Positions 31,096-41,831 of a stretch of DNA of 64,000 nt are shown in pieces (position 1 is the stretch's first letter; every line of letters starts with the position of its first letter). The stretch is taken from NCBI GenBank assembly GCA_940337035.1, contig CALNHX010005842.1, forward strand, positions 1 through 64,000, read 5' to 3'. The DNA is from Agriotes lineatus. Taxonomy: Eukaryota > Arthropoda > Insecta > Coleoptera > Elateridae. The translations under genes and the position numbers were made by a program. The notes below the pieces were generated by a model. That model was not told where the DNA came from and made no database searches. It saw nothing but the letters and a program-made list of their open reading frames with translations.

Positions 31096-34000
31096 CAACT
31101 TTGGTTACAACAGCAATCATGGGATCAACCAATGGCCACAAAAATAATGAACGAGTGGAAGCAGTTTCAAGAAGAGTTACCATTGGTTGAAGGCATATCC
31201 ATTCCAAGATGGTTAGGGTACCACAGCAGCTTCCGGGAAATGGAGCTGCATGCATTCTGTGATGCGTCGGAAAAAGCTTACGGTGCTGTAATTTACAGCA
31301 GGGTAATGTCTCAAGACAGACGCATTCAAGTAAGTCTATTGACAGCCAAGTCAAAGGTTGCACCTATAAAGATGAAGAAAACGTTGCCAAGGCTGGAGTT
31401 ATGCGCAGCATCGTTAGCAGCAAAAATGTTGAAGGAAGCTATTAGTGCACTGGACATCCCCAGCATCTCCATATTCGCGTGGTCAGATTCCATGATAACC
31501 TTATCCTGGATAAGAGCAGGTCCGGAGAAATGGAAAACTTTTGTTGCAAACAAGGTAACAGAAATATTGGAAGTAACCCCCAGCGGAAATTGGCATCATG
31601 TGCGCTCAGAGGACAATCCAGCAGACGCTGTATCCCGAGGGCTCACTCCTGTCAAACTACAGCATCATCTATTGTGGTGGAACGGCCCGCAATGGTTACG
31701 AACTAATCCTTTGCCACTTACGGAAACAACTATTCCCATAACAGCTACAGAAGAGGCAAAAATTCACCAAGTCCAAGCGTTTATCGCATCAAAAGAAGAA
31801 TTGGACATCTTATCCAAATATTCGTCACTGCAGAAGTTACTGCGGGTCACTGCATACTGTAACAGGTTTGTTCAAAAATGCAGAAGACAACCGTTTCCGA
31901 CCGAATACCCTATGGCAGCAGAACTCAACAATTGCCTCATTCAAATCATCCGTATAGTGCAAGCACGCAGCTGGGCAACAGAGATTCAAACCTTGAAGAA
32001 AAACATCTCGGTTCACACAAAAAGTTCCTTGGCACCATTACGACCATTCATCGATGATGAAGGAACTCTTAGAGTGGGAGGACGACTTCAAAATCCAATG
32101 TTGCTATATAATGAGAAACATCCTATTCTCATTCCCCATAATAGTCATCTAGCCCACCTAATAGTGAGAGACGTCCATCAGAAACTGCTACATGGCGGAA
32201 GTCAAGCTATAGCAGCATACATACGTAGAAAATTCTGGATCATCAATGTGAAGAAAATAATACGCAAAGAAATTCACACCTGTATGAAATGTTTTGCATT
32301 CAGGAGACAACCGTTGCAGCAACTCATGGGCAATTTACCTGAGCCTAGAGTAACGCCATCCCTGCCATTTTCTCACACTGGACTGGATTATGCAGGGCCG
32401 ATACAGATCAGAACCGCCAAAGGAAGAGGGAATAAGTCATACAAAGGATATATTGTCATCTTTGTATGTTTGGCTACCAAAGCAGTTCATTTGGAGGCTG
32501 TCAGTGATCTAACAACAAACGCCTTTTTGGCAGCCTTCAGAAGATTTACATCCAGAAGAGGAACATGCCTTCATATCTATAGCGATAACGGAACCACATT
32601 TGTAGGAGCAAATAGAGTTCTGCAGAAGGACTTCAAGAAAACTCTAGGAGACTCTAGCGTTCAAGAAAAACTTACTCAAGAAGGAATCCAGTGGCACTTT
32701 ATTCCACCGGCAGCTCCCCACTTTGGAGGAATCTGGGAAGCAGCGGTGAAGTCAACAAAGTATCACATGAAAAGGATTGTAGGGAACAGTACCCTCACGT
32801 TTGAAGAACTATCGACCCTCCTGTACCAAATAGAGGCATGTCTCAATTCGAGACCACTTTCTCCATTAACCACAGATCCTAACGATTTGGTAGCGTTGAC
32901 CCCTGGTCATTTTCTAATTGGAAGGGAACTTATAACACCAAATGAACCACCATTAGAAGTACATTCAGAAACACTGACAAGATGGAAACTACTTCAAAAG
33001 TTGAAAAACGACTTTTGGAAAATATGGTCTAAAGAATACCTATCTGGGTTACAACGCAGAACGAAATGGACTTCGAAGGAAGAGAATTTGCAAGTAGGGG
33101 ATATAGTGTTACAAAAGGATGAAAACAGTCCTCCCAATCGATGGCCTTTAACAAGAGTGACAGAAGTGCATCCAGGTACAGATGGCATTGTCAGAGTTGC
33201 AACCGTTAAGACAAAGAGAGACACAATTCTCAAGCGTCCTATTACCAAGCTCGTTCCGTTACCAAGACAGGAGGCAGAGGAAGGAAGAATAAAGCAAAGC
33301 AGGGGTAGTGGAGTGTCAACAGTAACAAAAACTATAACACTCTTCCTTACGTTATGCACCATAATTTCGGCAACCAAGGGGTCGTATACAGTAAAGTATC
33401 CGTCACCTGGCCTATTCATTGAAGAACTTGGCCACGCAAAACTCTCGAGGGGAAACTTCAGGATCGAAGTAGCAGTGAACATCTCCAGCATCCAAGTAGA
33501 TGAAGAAGATATAAACAAGACAATCCAACAAATGGATACCTTATGCGACAAGGCACTGGTATTATCTGCGGAATTCCATTGCAAGGAATTAAATCATCAC
33601 CTGAGAGAGCAGCAACGGCAGATCATCTGGAATATCAAAAGCATGTATACTCAAGATGTCAGGACCAAGCGAGGAGTACTAGGGCAGCTACTCACCTCAG
33701 TGTTTGGAGTTAACGATGAAGTTTACCATGACATCGAATCATTGGAGAAAAATCAACTAGAATTGATGCATACATCTAATCATCAGAAAAGCATAATGTT
33801 GTCAACTGCAGCAACTCTAAATGAGACTGAAGCCAGAATATCCCAGAAGTTGGATAATTTTCGAAGAAAACTCAATGAAGGGTTGCTAGCAATCAATGAG
33901 ATGGAACCTTGGTACAAGAAGACGGACGACAACAAGCTAAACATACATATGTTGACATCATATCAGATGGCTACCAACTACTTACAAGAGATGGGTGAGA

Positions 34001-35100
34001 AGTACAAACAACTTCTAAATGTAAAATTTAAAAGGGCAGATATCATGCAATTTATTCCATCGTCACAATTTGACAGAATAATGACTAATGCAATGGTCAA
34101 TCTTCCAGCAAACCTAGAGATTCTTACTACACCAACGCAAAAGATGGAAGTTAGCATCAACAATGAATCAATCGAGATCTTCAGTTATTTTCACATAACT
34201 GAGAAGCGGGAATACAACTTAATAAAACCAACTCCAATTCCAGTAAGGAAGGAAAATGGAACCTACGCATCGCTGAACTTGCCAATGGAGTTCTTAGCTA
34301 TCAACTACAACGAACAAACCTATTTTGAAATCCAAGAGGACAAGTTAAAGAAGATCGAGCCAATAGGAAAACATCTTTACCTATGCAGGCCATCCGCAGT
34401 TCGAAGTATTGAAGACAATCCTAATTGCATCATCGACGAGATCTATCAGCGATTGAACAAGATCAAATGTTTGGTCCATCAATTTACAGTTAAGACACTG
34501 GTATGGAAGAAACTATACGCCGCCAATACATGGTTATTTATTCCCAATCAACCCACAACAGCAGCAGTACAATGCAGCGGGAATCGAGAAGATGTGAAGA
34601 TTCAAGATGTTGACATAATCCAAATATCCCCAGATTCTACTATATACACAAAACGGACTATTTTGCATACACAGCTATTCACTACTGTTCCTTTCGTAGC
34701 TGGGTTCAACAAACCAATGCAAGTAATTATTAACACTACTTTGCAGAAGTCAAGCAGCCACCCTCAATTGCAAATGGAGGAACCTGTGTTGCTACCGTCC
34801 GATCATTTTCAACGCCTACAAGAAGAAGATGATGAGTTGCAGTTACATCAGGACTATCGATTTTGGCACCATCGACATACCATCATGGTGAACACCGGTA
34901 CTACAATCTGTATTTTGGTATCAGGTTGTATCATCTGGACATTATGGAAATACTGGAGAAAGAACAGGAGACCGCAGCCACGGCCAAAATCAGACCCGTC
35001 GAAAGGCTTCAGGTTACAACCACTGCCACCAGACGAGGAAGATGGAGAAACAGAATCAGCCACACCTTCCCGGCCCATCGTCGCTCGGCAGAATGTTTAG
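31096..35100 (+). CDS. BEL-2 RNase H, integrase and envelope in one frame
   Basis: An open frame of 1322 codons from the ATG at 31132. RNase H: LHAFCDASEKAYGAVIY, LPRLELCAASLAAKML, AWSDSMITLSWIRA, DNPADAVSRG. Integrase: HHCC domain (HQKLLHGGSQA, CMKCFAFR), then catalytic D419 (TGLDYAGP), D485 (HIYSDNGTTFVGA) and E536 (HFGGIWEAAVK), and the LNSRPLSPLTTDPNDLVALT stretch. From residue about 720 the frame runs without a break into an envelope-like part, described separately. Gag-pol-env in one frame is like roo. Upstream stops mean this segment is not normally reached; it is otherwise undamaged. Plus-strand codon use and length argue for recent activity. Confidence 0.88.
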   Translation, partial: QLWLQQQSWDQPMATKIMNEWKQFQEELPLVEGISIPRWLGYHSSFREMELHAFCDASEKAYGAVIYSRVMSQDRRIQVSLLTAKSKVAPIKMKKTLPRLELCAASLAAKMLKEAISALDIPSISIFAWSDSMITLSWIRAGPEKWKTFVANKVTEILEVTPSGNWHHVRSEDNPADAVSRGLTPVKLQHHLLWWNGPQWLRTNPLPLTETTIPITATEEAKIHQVQAFIASKEELDILSKYSSLQKLLRVTAYCNRFVQKCRRQPFPTEYPMAAELNNCLIQIIRIVQARSWATEIQTLKKNISVHTKSSLAPLRPFIDDEGTLRVGGRLQNPMLLYNEKHPILIPHNSHLAHLIVRDVHQKLLHGGSQAIAAYIRRKFWIINVKKIIRKEIHTCMKCFAFRRQPLQQLMGNLPEPRVTPSLPFSHTGLDYAGPIQIRTAKGRGNKSYKGYIVIFVCLATKAVHLEAVSDLTTNAFLAAFRRFTSRRGTCLHIYSDNGTTFVGANRVLQKDFKKTLGDSSVQEKLTQEGIQWHFIPPAAPHFGGIWEAAVKSTKYHMKRIVGNSTLTFEELSTLLYQIEACLNSRPLSPLTTDPNDLVALTPGHFLIGRELITPNEPPLEVHSETLTRWKLLQKLKNDFWKIWSKEYLSGLQRRTKWTSKEENLQVGDIVLQKDENSPPNRWPLTRVTEVHPGTDGIVRVATVKTKRDTILKRPITKLVPLPRQEAEEGRIKQSRGSGVSTVTKTITLFLTLCTIISATKGSYTVKYPSPGLFIEELGHAKLSRGNFRIEVAVNISSIQVDEEDINKTIQQMDTLCDKALVLSAEFHCKELNHHLREQQRQIIWNIKSMYTQDVRTKRGVLGQLLTSVFGVNDEVYHDIESLEKNQLELMHTSNHQKSIMLSTAATLNETEARISQKLDNFRRKLNEGLLAINEMEPWYKKTDDNKLNIHMLTSYQMATNYLQEMGEKYKQLLNVKFKRADIMQFIPSSQFDRIMTNAMVNLPANLEILTTPTQKMEVSINNESIEIFSYFHITEKREYNLIKPTPIPVRKENGTYASLNLPMEFLAINYNEQTYFEIQEDKLKKIEPIGKHLYLCRPSAVRSIEDNPNCIIDEIYQRLNKIKCLVHQFTVKTLVWKKLYAANTWLFIPNQPTTAAVQCSGNREDVKIQDVDIIQISPDSTIYTKRTILHTQLFTTVPFVAGFNKPMQVIINTTLQKSSSHPQLQMEEPVLLPSDHFQRLQEEDDELQLHQDYRFWHHRHTIMVNTGTTICILVSGCIIWTLWKYWRKNRRPQPRPKSDPSKGFRLQPLPPDEEDGETESATPSRPIVARQNV
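33304..35097 (+). other. Envelope-like region of BEL-2 (errantivirus/baculovirus F-like)
   Basis: Within the long frame, a hydrophobic signal-like segment (TITLFLTLCTIISATKG, about 33331-33380) opens the region. A basic RTKRG sequence at 33661-33675 resembles a furin site and is followed by a small hydrophobic stretch, the arrangement seen in F-type fusion proteins of errantiviruses and baculoviruses. A long helical, heptad-like region follows, then a cysteine-containing domain, then one membrane segment near 34885-34950 (TTICILVSGCIIWTLW) and a proline-rich basic tail. Topology is therefore type I. No frame break lies within it. Similarity to F proteins is inferred from architecture, not from a search. 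Confidence 0.7.
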
Positions 35101-35198
35101 GAACCAAACATAAATTTTAATCTTTTTAATTTAATTAGGCGTATATTTCACAAACACATATTGCATACGGAAAATGCTTAACAAAGCGTCAGCAGTAA

Positions 35199-35443
35199 TG
35201 TAATCAGTGCTCGAATGACCCGGTGAACAGCCTGCAATTCTGCACTCTGCAAATTTGTTTATTATGAAATTAGACACGCACGTAGAAATAGCAGCTTGAA
35301 CTAGGGCAAATATTAAACTTTGTAAGCTAAGTCAGTATTTTTATATGTATAAATAGAAAAGAACTAGTCATTAAATTAATACAGTTTGAAATCTTGTTTC
35401 ACTGTGTTCACGCTGCCCAACGGACCCCAGATCTTTTGTTACA
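35199..35443 (+). repeat. Putative 3' LTR of BEL-2 with promoter
   Basis: TGTAATCAG at 35199 and TTGTTACA ending at 35443 could be the LTR limits (TG...CA). Inside, TGTATAAATAG at about 35346 is a TATA box with TCATT some 20 bp downstream as initiator, and ATTAAATTAA could serve as a poly-A signal. Only one LTR is present, so limits are provisional. Downstream, CCCAACGG and CCGTTGGG form a small inverted pair spanning the end. Confidence 0.45.
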
Positions 35444-35511
35444 TCATCTCGTGTGAGACCGCACGAGACCGTTGGGTTGCACCCTTTTTAATTCCTGCAC
35501 CCCTAAGACAT

Positions 35512-35719
35512 ATCCTGTAATTTGTCCAAAATAAATTCATACAGTCCACTACAAGCTCCATCCTGAACAGACTTGTTTGTAGTTTCTCGTGGAACCTTGT
35601 AGAATTTATATTTATCTTTTACATCTGCATATTCTGTTACGACGTATTGTATTCTAACAGTATCTTCCACTTGCATCTTTGCAGTGATGATTCTCCAATT
35701 AGCAATTAGTTCGGTTTAA
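35512..35719 (-). other. Possible small coding exon or ORF, unidentified
   Basis: A minus-strand frame of about 65 codons is open between a stop at 35720 and a TAG near 35512. It contains MQVEDTVRIQYVVTEYADVK followed by KYKFYKVPRETTNKS. The composition is protein-like (mixed charged and hydrophobic residues) and unlike the AT-rich noise around it. I recognise no family. It might be an exon of a host gene or the tail of another element. Confidence 0.3.
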
Positions 35720-37002
35720 TATGTTGTTTTCTTGTTACGATCTAAAACGGCGTTAGAACAAACAATGGGCGTTGGGAGGCCAACGATACGAATAGCCTTC
35801 GGTCGACCCGCTACTAACTCAGAGTTCGGGTAGGGTTCACTAAATTTCCATAATTCGGCTACATTGAAGCCGGTGTAAACACATCGGTAGTATGTAATAA
35901 TTGGGTGGGCGCCACTGTAGACTTTCAGCGAGATGTCCAGTATCTACAGCATCTGTAGTTACTGAAAAACGGATCTCGGTGCTGAGGAAATACGTGGGTG
36001 GTTTATTCAATAAATGCCTACAGTGTGTTTCACTTCTCACTTCCACACCTCGTTATTTTTCTTATTTATTTTCTGATCGATTTCAAATTCCTTCCAATTA
36101 TATTACAGAGATTATTTTTACAGTGTTAAAATAATTTTCTTGTAAACAGGTAGCTAACTACGATGAAAAATAAATGCGAAAAATTTAAAAATCACAGGTC
36201 TAGCTCGAACAAAAAAGTTATTAAAAGAATTTGCGCTGAATCACAAAAATAGTCCAAATCTAATATTTTATTCGAAGAATTTGTTATTATTAATAAGTTA
36301 TGATGTAATGTAAATGATTGGAACTCCAATGTTGTCTTAATAAAGAGTGCAATGGAAAACAAAAATTGTCAATAAAATTTATGACCTGTCAATTAAGTGT
36401 CCTGTAAATTTTAATTAGAAATTAAGTAATATCTGGAATACACCCGACCGCTGCTGAAAAAGTAGACATAATGCGTTTAGTCCGGGAAACATGATAATAT
36501 TTGTATAAAATTTGGGTTTGATTAATTTTCTTGATTCTAAGCAACTTTTTTAATAACTGTTTTCAATAAAGCTAGGCCTGCTATAATTTTTCATATTTAT
36601 TACTTTATTTTACGAAACAGTCCTGATTTATCGGTTTTCGTGTCTTCTGATTCAGAAAAAGTTGTTTTGGAAGCGATGTCTGCCTGTGTACTCTTTAGAG
36701 CCAAACGGTTTAATTGATCGACCTGAAAAATTATATATACGTTTTCAATATAAATTCGGAGATTCCAGTGATTTTTCGCTAAAACCGGCCAACCGGAAGT
36801 AGTACTTTACTCTTATATTTTCCCGTTTTCCTGAAATTTTTTATTATTGTTTGATAAAAATAATATTTTCCAGAGCAAGATTATATATTATGCGATTATC
36901 TATGGACTTTGTTTAAAAAGTTTATTTAGGTATAGGTTTTGAAAAACCTCGAAATTAAATTGAATGATGAAAATAATTATTTCAAAAACTGTTACGTAAT
37001 TG
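35720..37002. other. Gap between BEL-2 and the Polinton-like element
   Basis: Mostly AT-rich. Open frames at 35840-36134 occur on both strands over the same bases and neither looks like a known protein. No repeat pair was found. Confidence 0.4.
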
Positions 37003-37008
37003 TGTATT
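37003..37008. repeat. Left target-site duplication TGTATT
   Basis: TGTATT immediately precedes the left terminus AGTAGAAT and is repeated immediately after the right terminus at 48017-48022. Six bases is the duplication length known for Polinton/Maverick integrases. Confidence 0.85.
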
Positions 37009-37245
37009 AGTAGAATGGGGCTACCTTGCCCCCACCACTTTTAATTGATTCACGGATTCGCGGTTAAATTCGCAGATTTATTCGCGGATTTCGCGGTTTT
37101 AATTCGCGGATTGATCCAATTAATTTCGTGGTTTGATCTAATTAATTTCGCGGTTTGATCTAATTAATTTTCACATGTGCTACTGATTAAATTACGCATT
37201 AGCTTTCGATTAAATTACGCGCGGCCATTTTTAATTTGCTTCTGG
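37009..37245 (+). repeat. Left terminal inverted repeat with CGCGG subterminal repeats
   Basis: After the terminal 34 or so bases, a motif of about 22 bp (TTTCGCGGTTTGATCTAATT, with variants) repeats several times between 37040 and 37165, followed by TTACGCATTAGCTT. The right end carries the same array inverted. Arrayed subterminal motifs are commonly transposase-binding sites; that role is inferred here. Confidence 0.75.
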
Positions 37246-39090
37246 AATTACACGTCGGCCATCTTGGTTTTCTGGCGCGAATATTTAAATTTAAATTTTT
37301 TCAGATTTTTTGCTAAGTTCAATTTTTTGAATTTAAACTTCCCGGGGTGTCGGCCATCTTTGTTTTCTGCGTGCGCACTTTTCACGGCTGTCGTTTTTAA
37401 TTTTGAATTTTCCCGGAAATATTTGAATTTCAAACTGATAGATCTATCTCGCTCTTCTGCTCCTTGGTTGTCTCTCTCTCTCTCTCTTGCATTCACAGAA
37501 GGGCTATTTATATTTAAAAAAGCTATTTGCGTCGGGCCCCAAGTGGGATTTGAACCCTAGTTTCCTGGCCATCAGTCTTAGGCCCCTTCCGCAGAGCCAC
37601 CGAAGCTTCTTGGATATAAAGAGTTTGAACAAAACGTCATTTCCCTGCTCTGACGTCACGCTGCCAGAATTTAAAACAAACTATTTTTTGAGAAATATGA
37701 TTTATAAGAACGGGAATGTATAGCTTATTGTGTTTAAAGGTAGATACAATTTTTTAAAAATTAGATTTGTAACAGCTTTTGCTAGAAATAATTAATTTTA
37801 TAATTTGCAATATTCTCATTGTTCCACCCTGCTGGAAATTGCCGTTCGGCCGCAGAAAATTTGAAAAGCTATATGAATAGAAATAATTACTTTATTTTAT
37901 ATAGCGAAATCACTGCATTACTTTATTCAAAGCTCATTATAATATTACGCATTAGCTTCTGTTTAAATTACGCAGCGGGTCGGCAATAAGAGGTAAAGGC
38001 AGATCGTAAATATAAAAACGAGTTACAAATTTGATTTTAATATATTCCTGAAATACTAAGTATGAAAAGGTCTCATAATATTATTAAATTATTTATAAAA
38101 CCGAGGCTATTATCCATTTTTCATATTTGAAATGCTAGAATATGATTAATTTTATGCTGCTATGCGTAATTACAAAAGACATTATAGCCCCGAGGAGGCT
38201 TTCTATTTTGTCATCCTCAAATAACCTAACAGGTCGTTGCCTGTCGGCCACAATTATATATATCGGCAATAAGATAACATGAACAAGAAGATACACGTAT
38301 TGCTTGAGTAAGAAAGAGATAAACATAGTAGCAAATATTCGTTATTGATTGACATGTTTGGTTTTATTTTATAAGTAGACGTCTGAAATTGTGTCATTAT
38401 ATCGATCAAAACTGCATTTTAGTTTAAAAAATTCCAGTATAAATGCAAACGGACGAAAATAAAAACGCAATTGACCACAAATTAACATAAATTTGAATAA
38501 AACAGAGAATTTCGTCGAAAAATGTTCTGTTTTAGTTTTAAAAATTCCAGTATAAATGCAAACGGACGAAAATGAAAACGCAATTGGCCACAAAGTAACA
38601 TAATTTTGAATAAAAACACACAATTTTGTTGAAAAAATGTTCTGTTTCACTTAAAATTTTACAAAACTGACATCATGTCACTTGAAATTATACAAAAAAC
38701 GACATTATTATCCAATAAGCGATAAAAAATACACCATCTCACATTATTTCACTTAAAAAATGATCACAATTCGTTTAATAAATCGTTTTGTAAAACGAAA
38801 ATTATGTAAAAGCAGTTTTTAGAGTTATTTCTACGCATAATTTTGCAAATGTTTTACACTTTTTTCTCTAACTTGTTGCAATTTTAGTAAGATTTGAATA
38901 AAAAACAGCAATTTAATTGAAAAATATTCTACTACAATCATTTCGAAAAGCAAAATTGCCGTAACGTAGACTCGCTGAGCATTTTATTACAGACATTCTT
39001 ATACTTTTGATGAAAATATATGCATGTTGACAACAAATTAACATAAATTTGTTCTAACTTGTTGCAGTTTTAGTAAGATTTGAATAAAAA
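37246..39090. repeat. Left inverted arm (pairs with 41300-43400)
   Basis: The arm reads, base by base with few differences, as the reverse complement of 43400-41300. Shared landmarks include the 63-codon frame at 38135-38326 (minus) against 42352-42543 (plus), the (CT)n run at 37470, the tRNA-like segment, and TTCGTCCGTTTGCATTTATA. The 63-codon frame is shared because the DNA is shared and gives no proof of coding. Confidence 0.85.
37536..37606 (-). repeat. tRNA-like segment, copy 1
   Basis: The minus strand has a D-arm-like GGCTCTGCGGAAGGGGCC, a B-box-like GGGTTCAAATCCCAC and a weak acceptor pairing (GCTTCGG against TTGGGGC, rich in G-U). The anticodon stem is poor. It is a decayed tRNA-derived block carried in the element arms; copies lie at 43065-43135 and 47371-47441. 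Confidence 0.4.
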
Positions 39091-40416
39091 CACACAATTT
39101 CGCTGAAAAATGTTCTAGTTCACATCATCTCACATAAATTTTTACAAAAACTGACATCATGTCACTTGAAATTATACAAAAAATGACATTTTTACTCAAC
39201 ATACGACGAAAATTGAACAAAAATTACGCATTACACATCATCTCACATAAATTTTACAAAATCGACATCATGTTACATAAACTATGCATAATTTTGCAAA
39301 TGTTTTACACTTTTTTATAAAATACATCGCTCAAAATTAAAAGAAATCGCAATTTCGTTGAAAAAATCTACTACCACAATCATTTCGATAAACAAAACTC
39401 AAAAATTCTTATACTTTTGATGGAAATATATGTATGTCGACCACAAATTAACATAAGTTTTGAATAAAATCACGCAATTCGTTGAAAACATGTTCTGACA
39501 CCATCAAAACACGCAATTTCATTGAAAAATCTTTTACCACAAGCACCTCGACAAGCAAAATTTCAGTTGCGTAGGCTCATCGTTCATTTGTATTACGAAA
39601 ATTAACTCAAAATTGAACAAAAATCACACAATTACACAACATCTCACATAAATTTTTACAAAAATCGACATCATGTCACATAAATTATGCAAAAAAATGA
39701 CATTTTAATTCAACACACGATGAAAATTTTAGAAAAATCAATCAATTACACATCATCTCACATAAATTTTTACAAAAACTGACATCATGTCACTTGAAAT
39801 TATACAAAATATATGTATGTTGACCAGAAATTAACATAAATTTGAATAAAAACACGTAATTTCGTTGAAAAAATGTTCTTGCCTCGTCATTTCACTTAAA
39901 ATTTTACAAAACTGACATCATATCACTTGAAATTATAGAAAATATATGTATGTTGTTCACTAATTAACATAATCCTGAATAAAACACACAATTTCGTTGA
40001 AAAATTTGCAAATGTTTTACACTTTTTATAAAATGTATCGCACAAAATTAAAAGAAATCACAACTTTTAAATTATATCACGCCATTATAAAATCGTAGAT
40101 TGATTTTTTTTTGAAATTTACACTTTGTAACTGTAAAATAACTTCAAATACTAATATTTTTGCATTAGATTTTGTAATTAATCCAGATTCGTGAAAAACA
40201 AAAGCAGAGTAGAAATAAAAAAACACAAACACTTTGTAATAAACAAATATATTGTTCTTATTTCGTATAATACTTAATAATATAAAAATAAATGTACAGC
40301 TGAATGTCTTATTTTCTAAAAATTCGCTAGCAATTTACAAAACTGTAGTTTGAGGTGTACAACATTTCAAATTAAAAAGGCTGCAAGTAATAAAATCAGA
40401 ATTTCATTGTGTCATT
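39091..40416. other. Repeat-rich AT stretch without a gene
   Basis: Short modules recur many times in both orientations: ACATCATGTCACTTGAAATT, CACAATTTCGTTGAAAAAAT, TTAACATAAATTTGAATAAA and TTTGCAAATGTTTTACACTT. The same modules, inverted, fill 40.75-41.4 kb and 45.4-46.4 kb. I see no coding capacity. It looks like a region scrambled by repeated duplication and inversion. Confidence 0.6.
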
Positions 40417-40660
40417 TTAAAGTTTAAGATGCTCCCAATCTAGAATTCCCTTCGTTTTCGATGTTGATGACATCTGCCTTAGAGGCATTTTTCTAACGGC
40501 CCTTTTTTGGAGGCGTTTCCTGTTCGGCGTTCTTCTGACTGAACCTTTTTGATGTGGACTTTGATGAGTAGCTGGTGTTTTTAATTTATATTCTAAATGG
40601 GGCTCGCAGTTATCAGTTTCCATTTCGGTTTTTCCTATAGTATCAGTCAGGGTTGGCTTC
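40417..40660 (-). pseudogene. Inverted 3' fragment of the 255-aa gene
   Basis: This is the reverse complement of 44897-45140, i.e. the last 80 or so codons (METDNCEPHLEYKLKT to ILDWEHLKL), with a handful of substitutions. It forms the inner end of the outer left arm. It lacks the rest of the gene. Confidence 0.85.
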
Positions 40661-40705
40661 TTTTGCTGATTACATCAAAGGCCTTAACGTTGCTCAAGTG
40701 TTGAA
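40661..40705 (+). pseudogene. Plus-strand sliver of the 255-aa gene at an inversion joint
   Basis: TTGCTGATTACATCAAAGGC and the following CTTAACGTTGCTCAAGTG match 44832-44873 in the sense orientation, directly abutting the minus-strand fragment. The joint therefore inverts gene orientation within a few bases. Confidence 0.75.
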
Positions 40706-41548
40706 ATTTTTCAACGAAATTGTGTGTTTTATTCAGGTTTATGTTAATTTGTGATCAACAATCAGTTTTTAGAGTTATTTCTACGCATAATTTTGCAAAT
40801 GTTTTACACTTTTTTCTCTAATTTGTTGCAATTTTAGTAAGATTTGAATAAAAACCAGCAATTTCATTAAAAAATATTCTACTACAATCATTTCGAAAAG
40901 CAAAATTGCCGTAACGTAGACTCGCTGTGAAGTTATTTTACAGTTACAAAGTGTAAATTTAAAAAAAAAATCAATCTACGATTTCATAATGGCGTGATAT
41001 AATTTAAAAATTGTGATTTCTTTTAATTTTGTGCGATACATTTTATAAAACGTGTAAAACATTTGCAAATTTTTCAACGAAACTGTGTGTTTTATTCAGG
41101 TTTATGTTAATTTGTGATCAACATACATATATTTTGTATAATTTCAAGTGATATGATGTCAGTTTTGTAAAATTTTAAGTGAAATGACGAGGCCAGAAAA
41201 TTTTTTCAACGAAATTACGTGTTTTTATTCAAATTTATGTTAATTTCTGGTCAACATACATATATTTTGTATAATTTCAAGTAAGATGTTATGTAATTGT
41301 GTGATTTTTGTTCAAATCTTACTAAAACTGCAACAAGTTAGAGCAAATTTATGTTAATTTGTTGTCAACATGCATATATTTTCATCAAAAGTATAAGAAT
41401 TTCTGTAATAAAATGCTCAGCGAGTCTACGTTACGGCAATTTTGCTTTGCGAAATGATTGTAGTAGAATATTTTTCAATTAAATTGCTGTTTTTTATTCA
41501 AATCTTACTAAAATTGCAACAAGTTAGAGAAAAAAGTGTAAAACATTT
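40706..41548. other. Scrambled repeat modules, inner part of the right inverted arm
   Basis: The same short modules as in 39.1-40.4 kb occur, mostly in the opposite orientation. From about 41300 onward the sequence pairs with the left arm. No gene. Confidence 0.55.
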
Positions 41549-41831
41549 ATTTTTATTTTTTATTTATATTTTTTATTTATATCGCACTCAGCCAACAGCC
41601 GTTAGGCCAATTATAGGCGTCGCTGTGCATTTATGGGGACTTCCAACCCCACTAACGACTGTCATGATGTTGTTATGACCACCGGGACCAACTATTTCCG
41701 TAACAGCCGTATCACGAGGCGCCGAGAGATGCAGCCGTGGAACTCCCATCCAAGTTCTGACCAGAGACAGCGTTGCTTAACTCTGCTGATCGAACGTGGA
41801 CGCTTGTTCAAGCTACACCACCCGGGACCCT
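41549..41831 (-). mobile_element. 5S-rRNA-derived SINE
   Basis: On the minus strand the insert begins GGTCCCGGGTGGTGTAGC, then has 5S-like internal promoter sequence (GTTCGATCAGCAGAGTTAAG, then GGTCAGAACTTGGATGGGAG), a unique body and an A/T-rich tail. The interrupted arm sequence (GTAAAACATTT then GCAAAATTATGCG) is continuous in the other copies at 38.85 and 46.09 kb, which fixes the limits. 5S-derived promoters define SINE3 elements; the match was read by eye. Confidence 0.7.

Larger units (their letters stand above)
29107..35443 (+). mobile_element. BEL/Pao LTR retrotransposon 2 with envelope gene, 5' truncated
   Basis: Gag zinc knuckles, protease, RT, RNase H, integrase and an envelope-like domain lie in the same reading frame from 29108 to 35100, broken only by stops at 30262 and 31093. 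A promoter-bearing LTR-like segment follows. The 5' LTR and the gag N-terminus are not in the window; the Penelope composite sits where they would be. BEL elements with an envelope (for example roo of Drosophila) are known and have been viewed as retrovirus-like. Confidence 0.85.

Noticed and set aside
38135..38326. 63-codon frame with a mirror copy at 42352-42543 and the same protein sequence
   Set aside because: The frames match only because the DNA arms are inverted copies. Composition is AT-driven and there is no start context or domain.
41585..41830. A working 5S rRNA gene
   Set aside because: Only the internal promoter region resembles 5S; the body and A/T-rich tail are those of a SINE.
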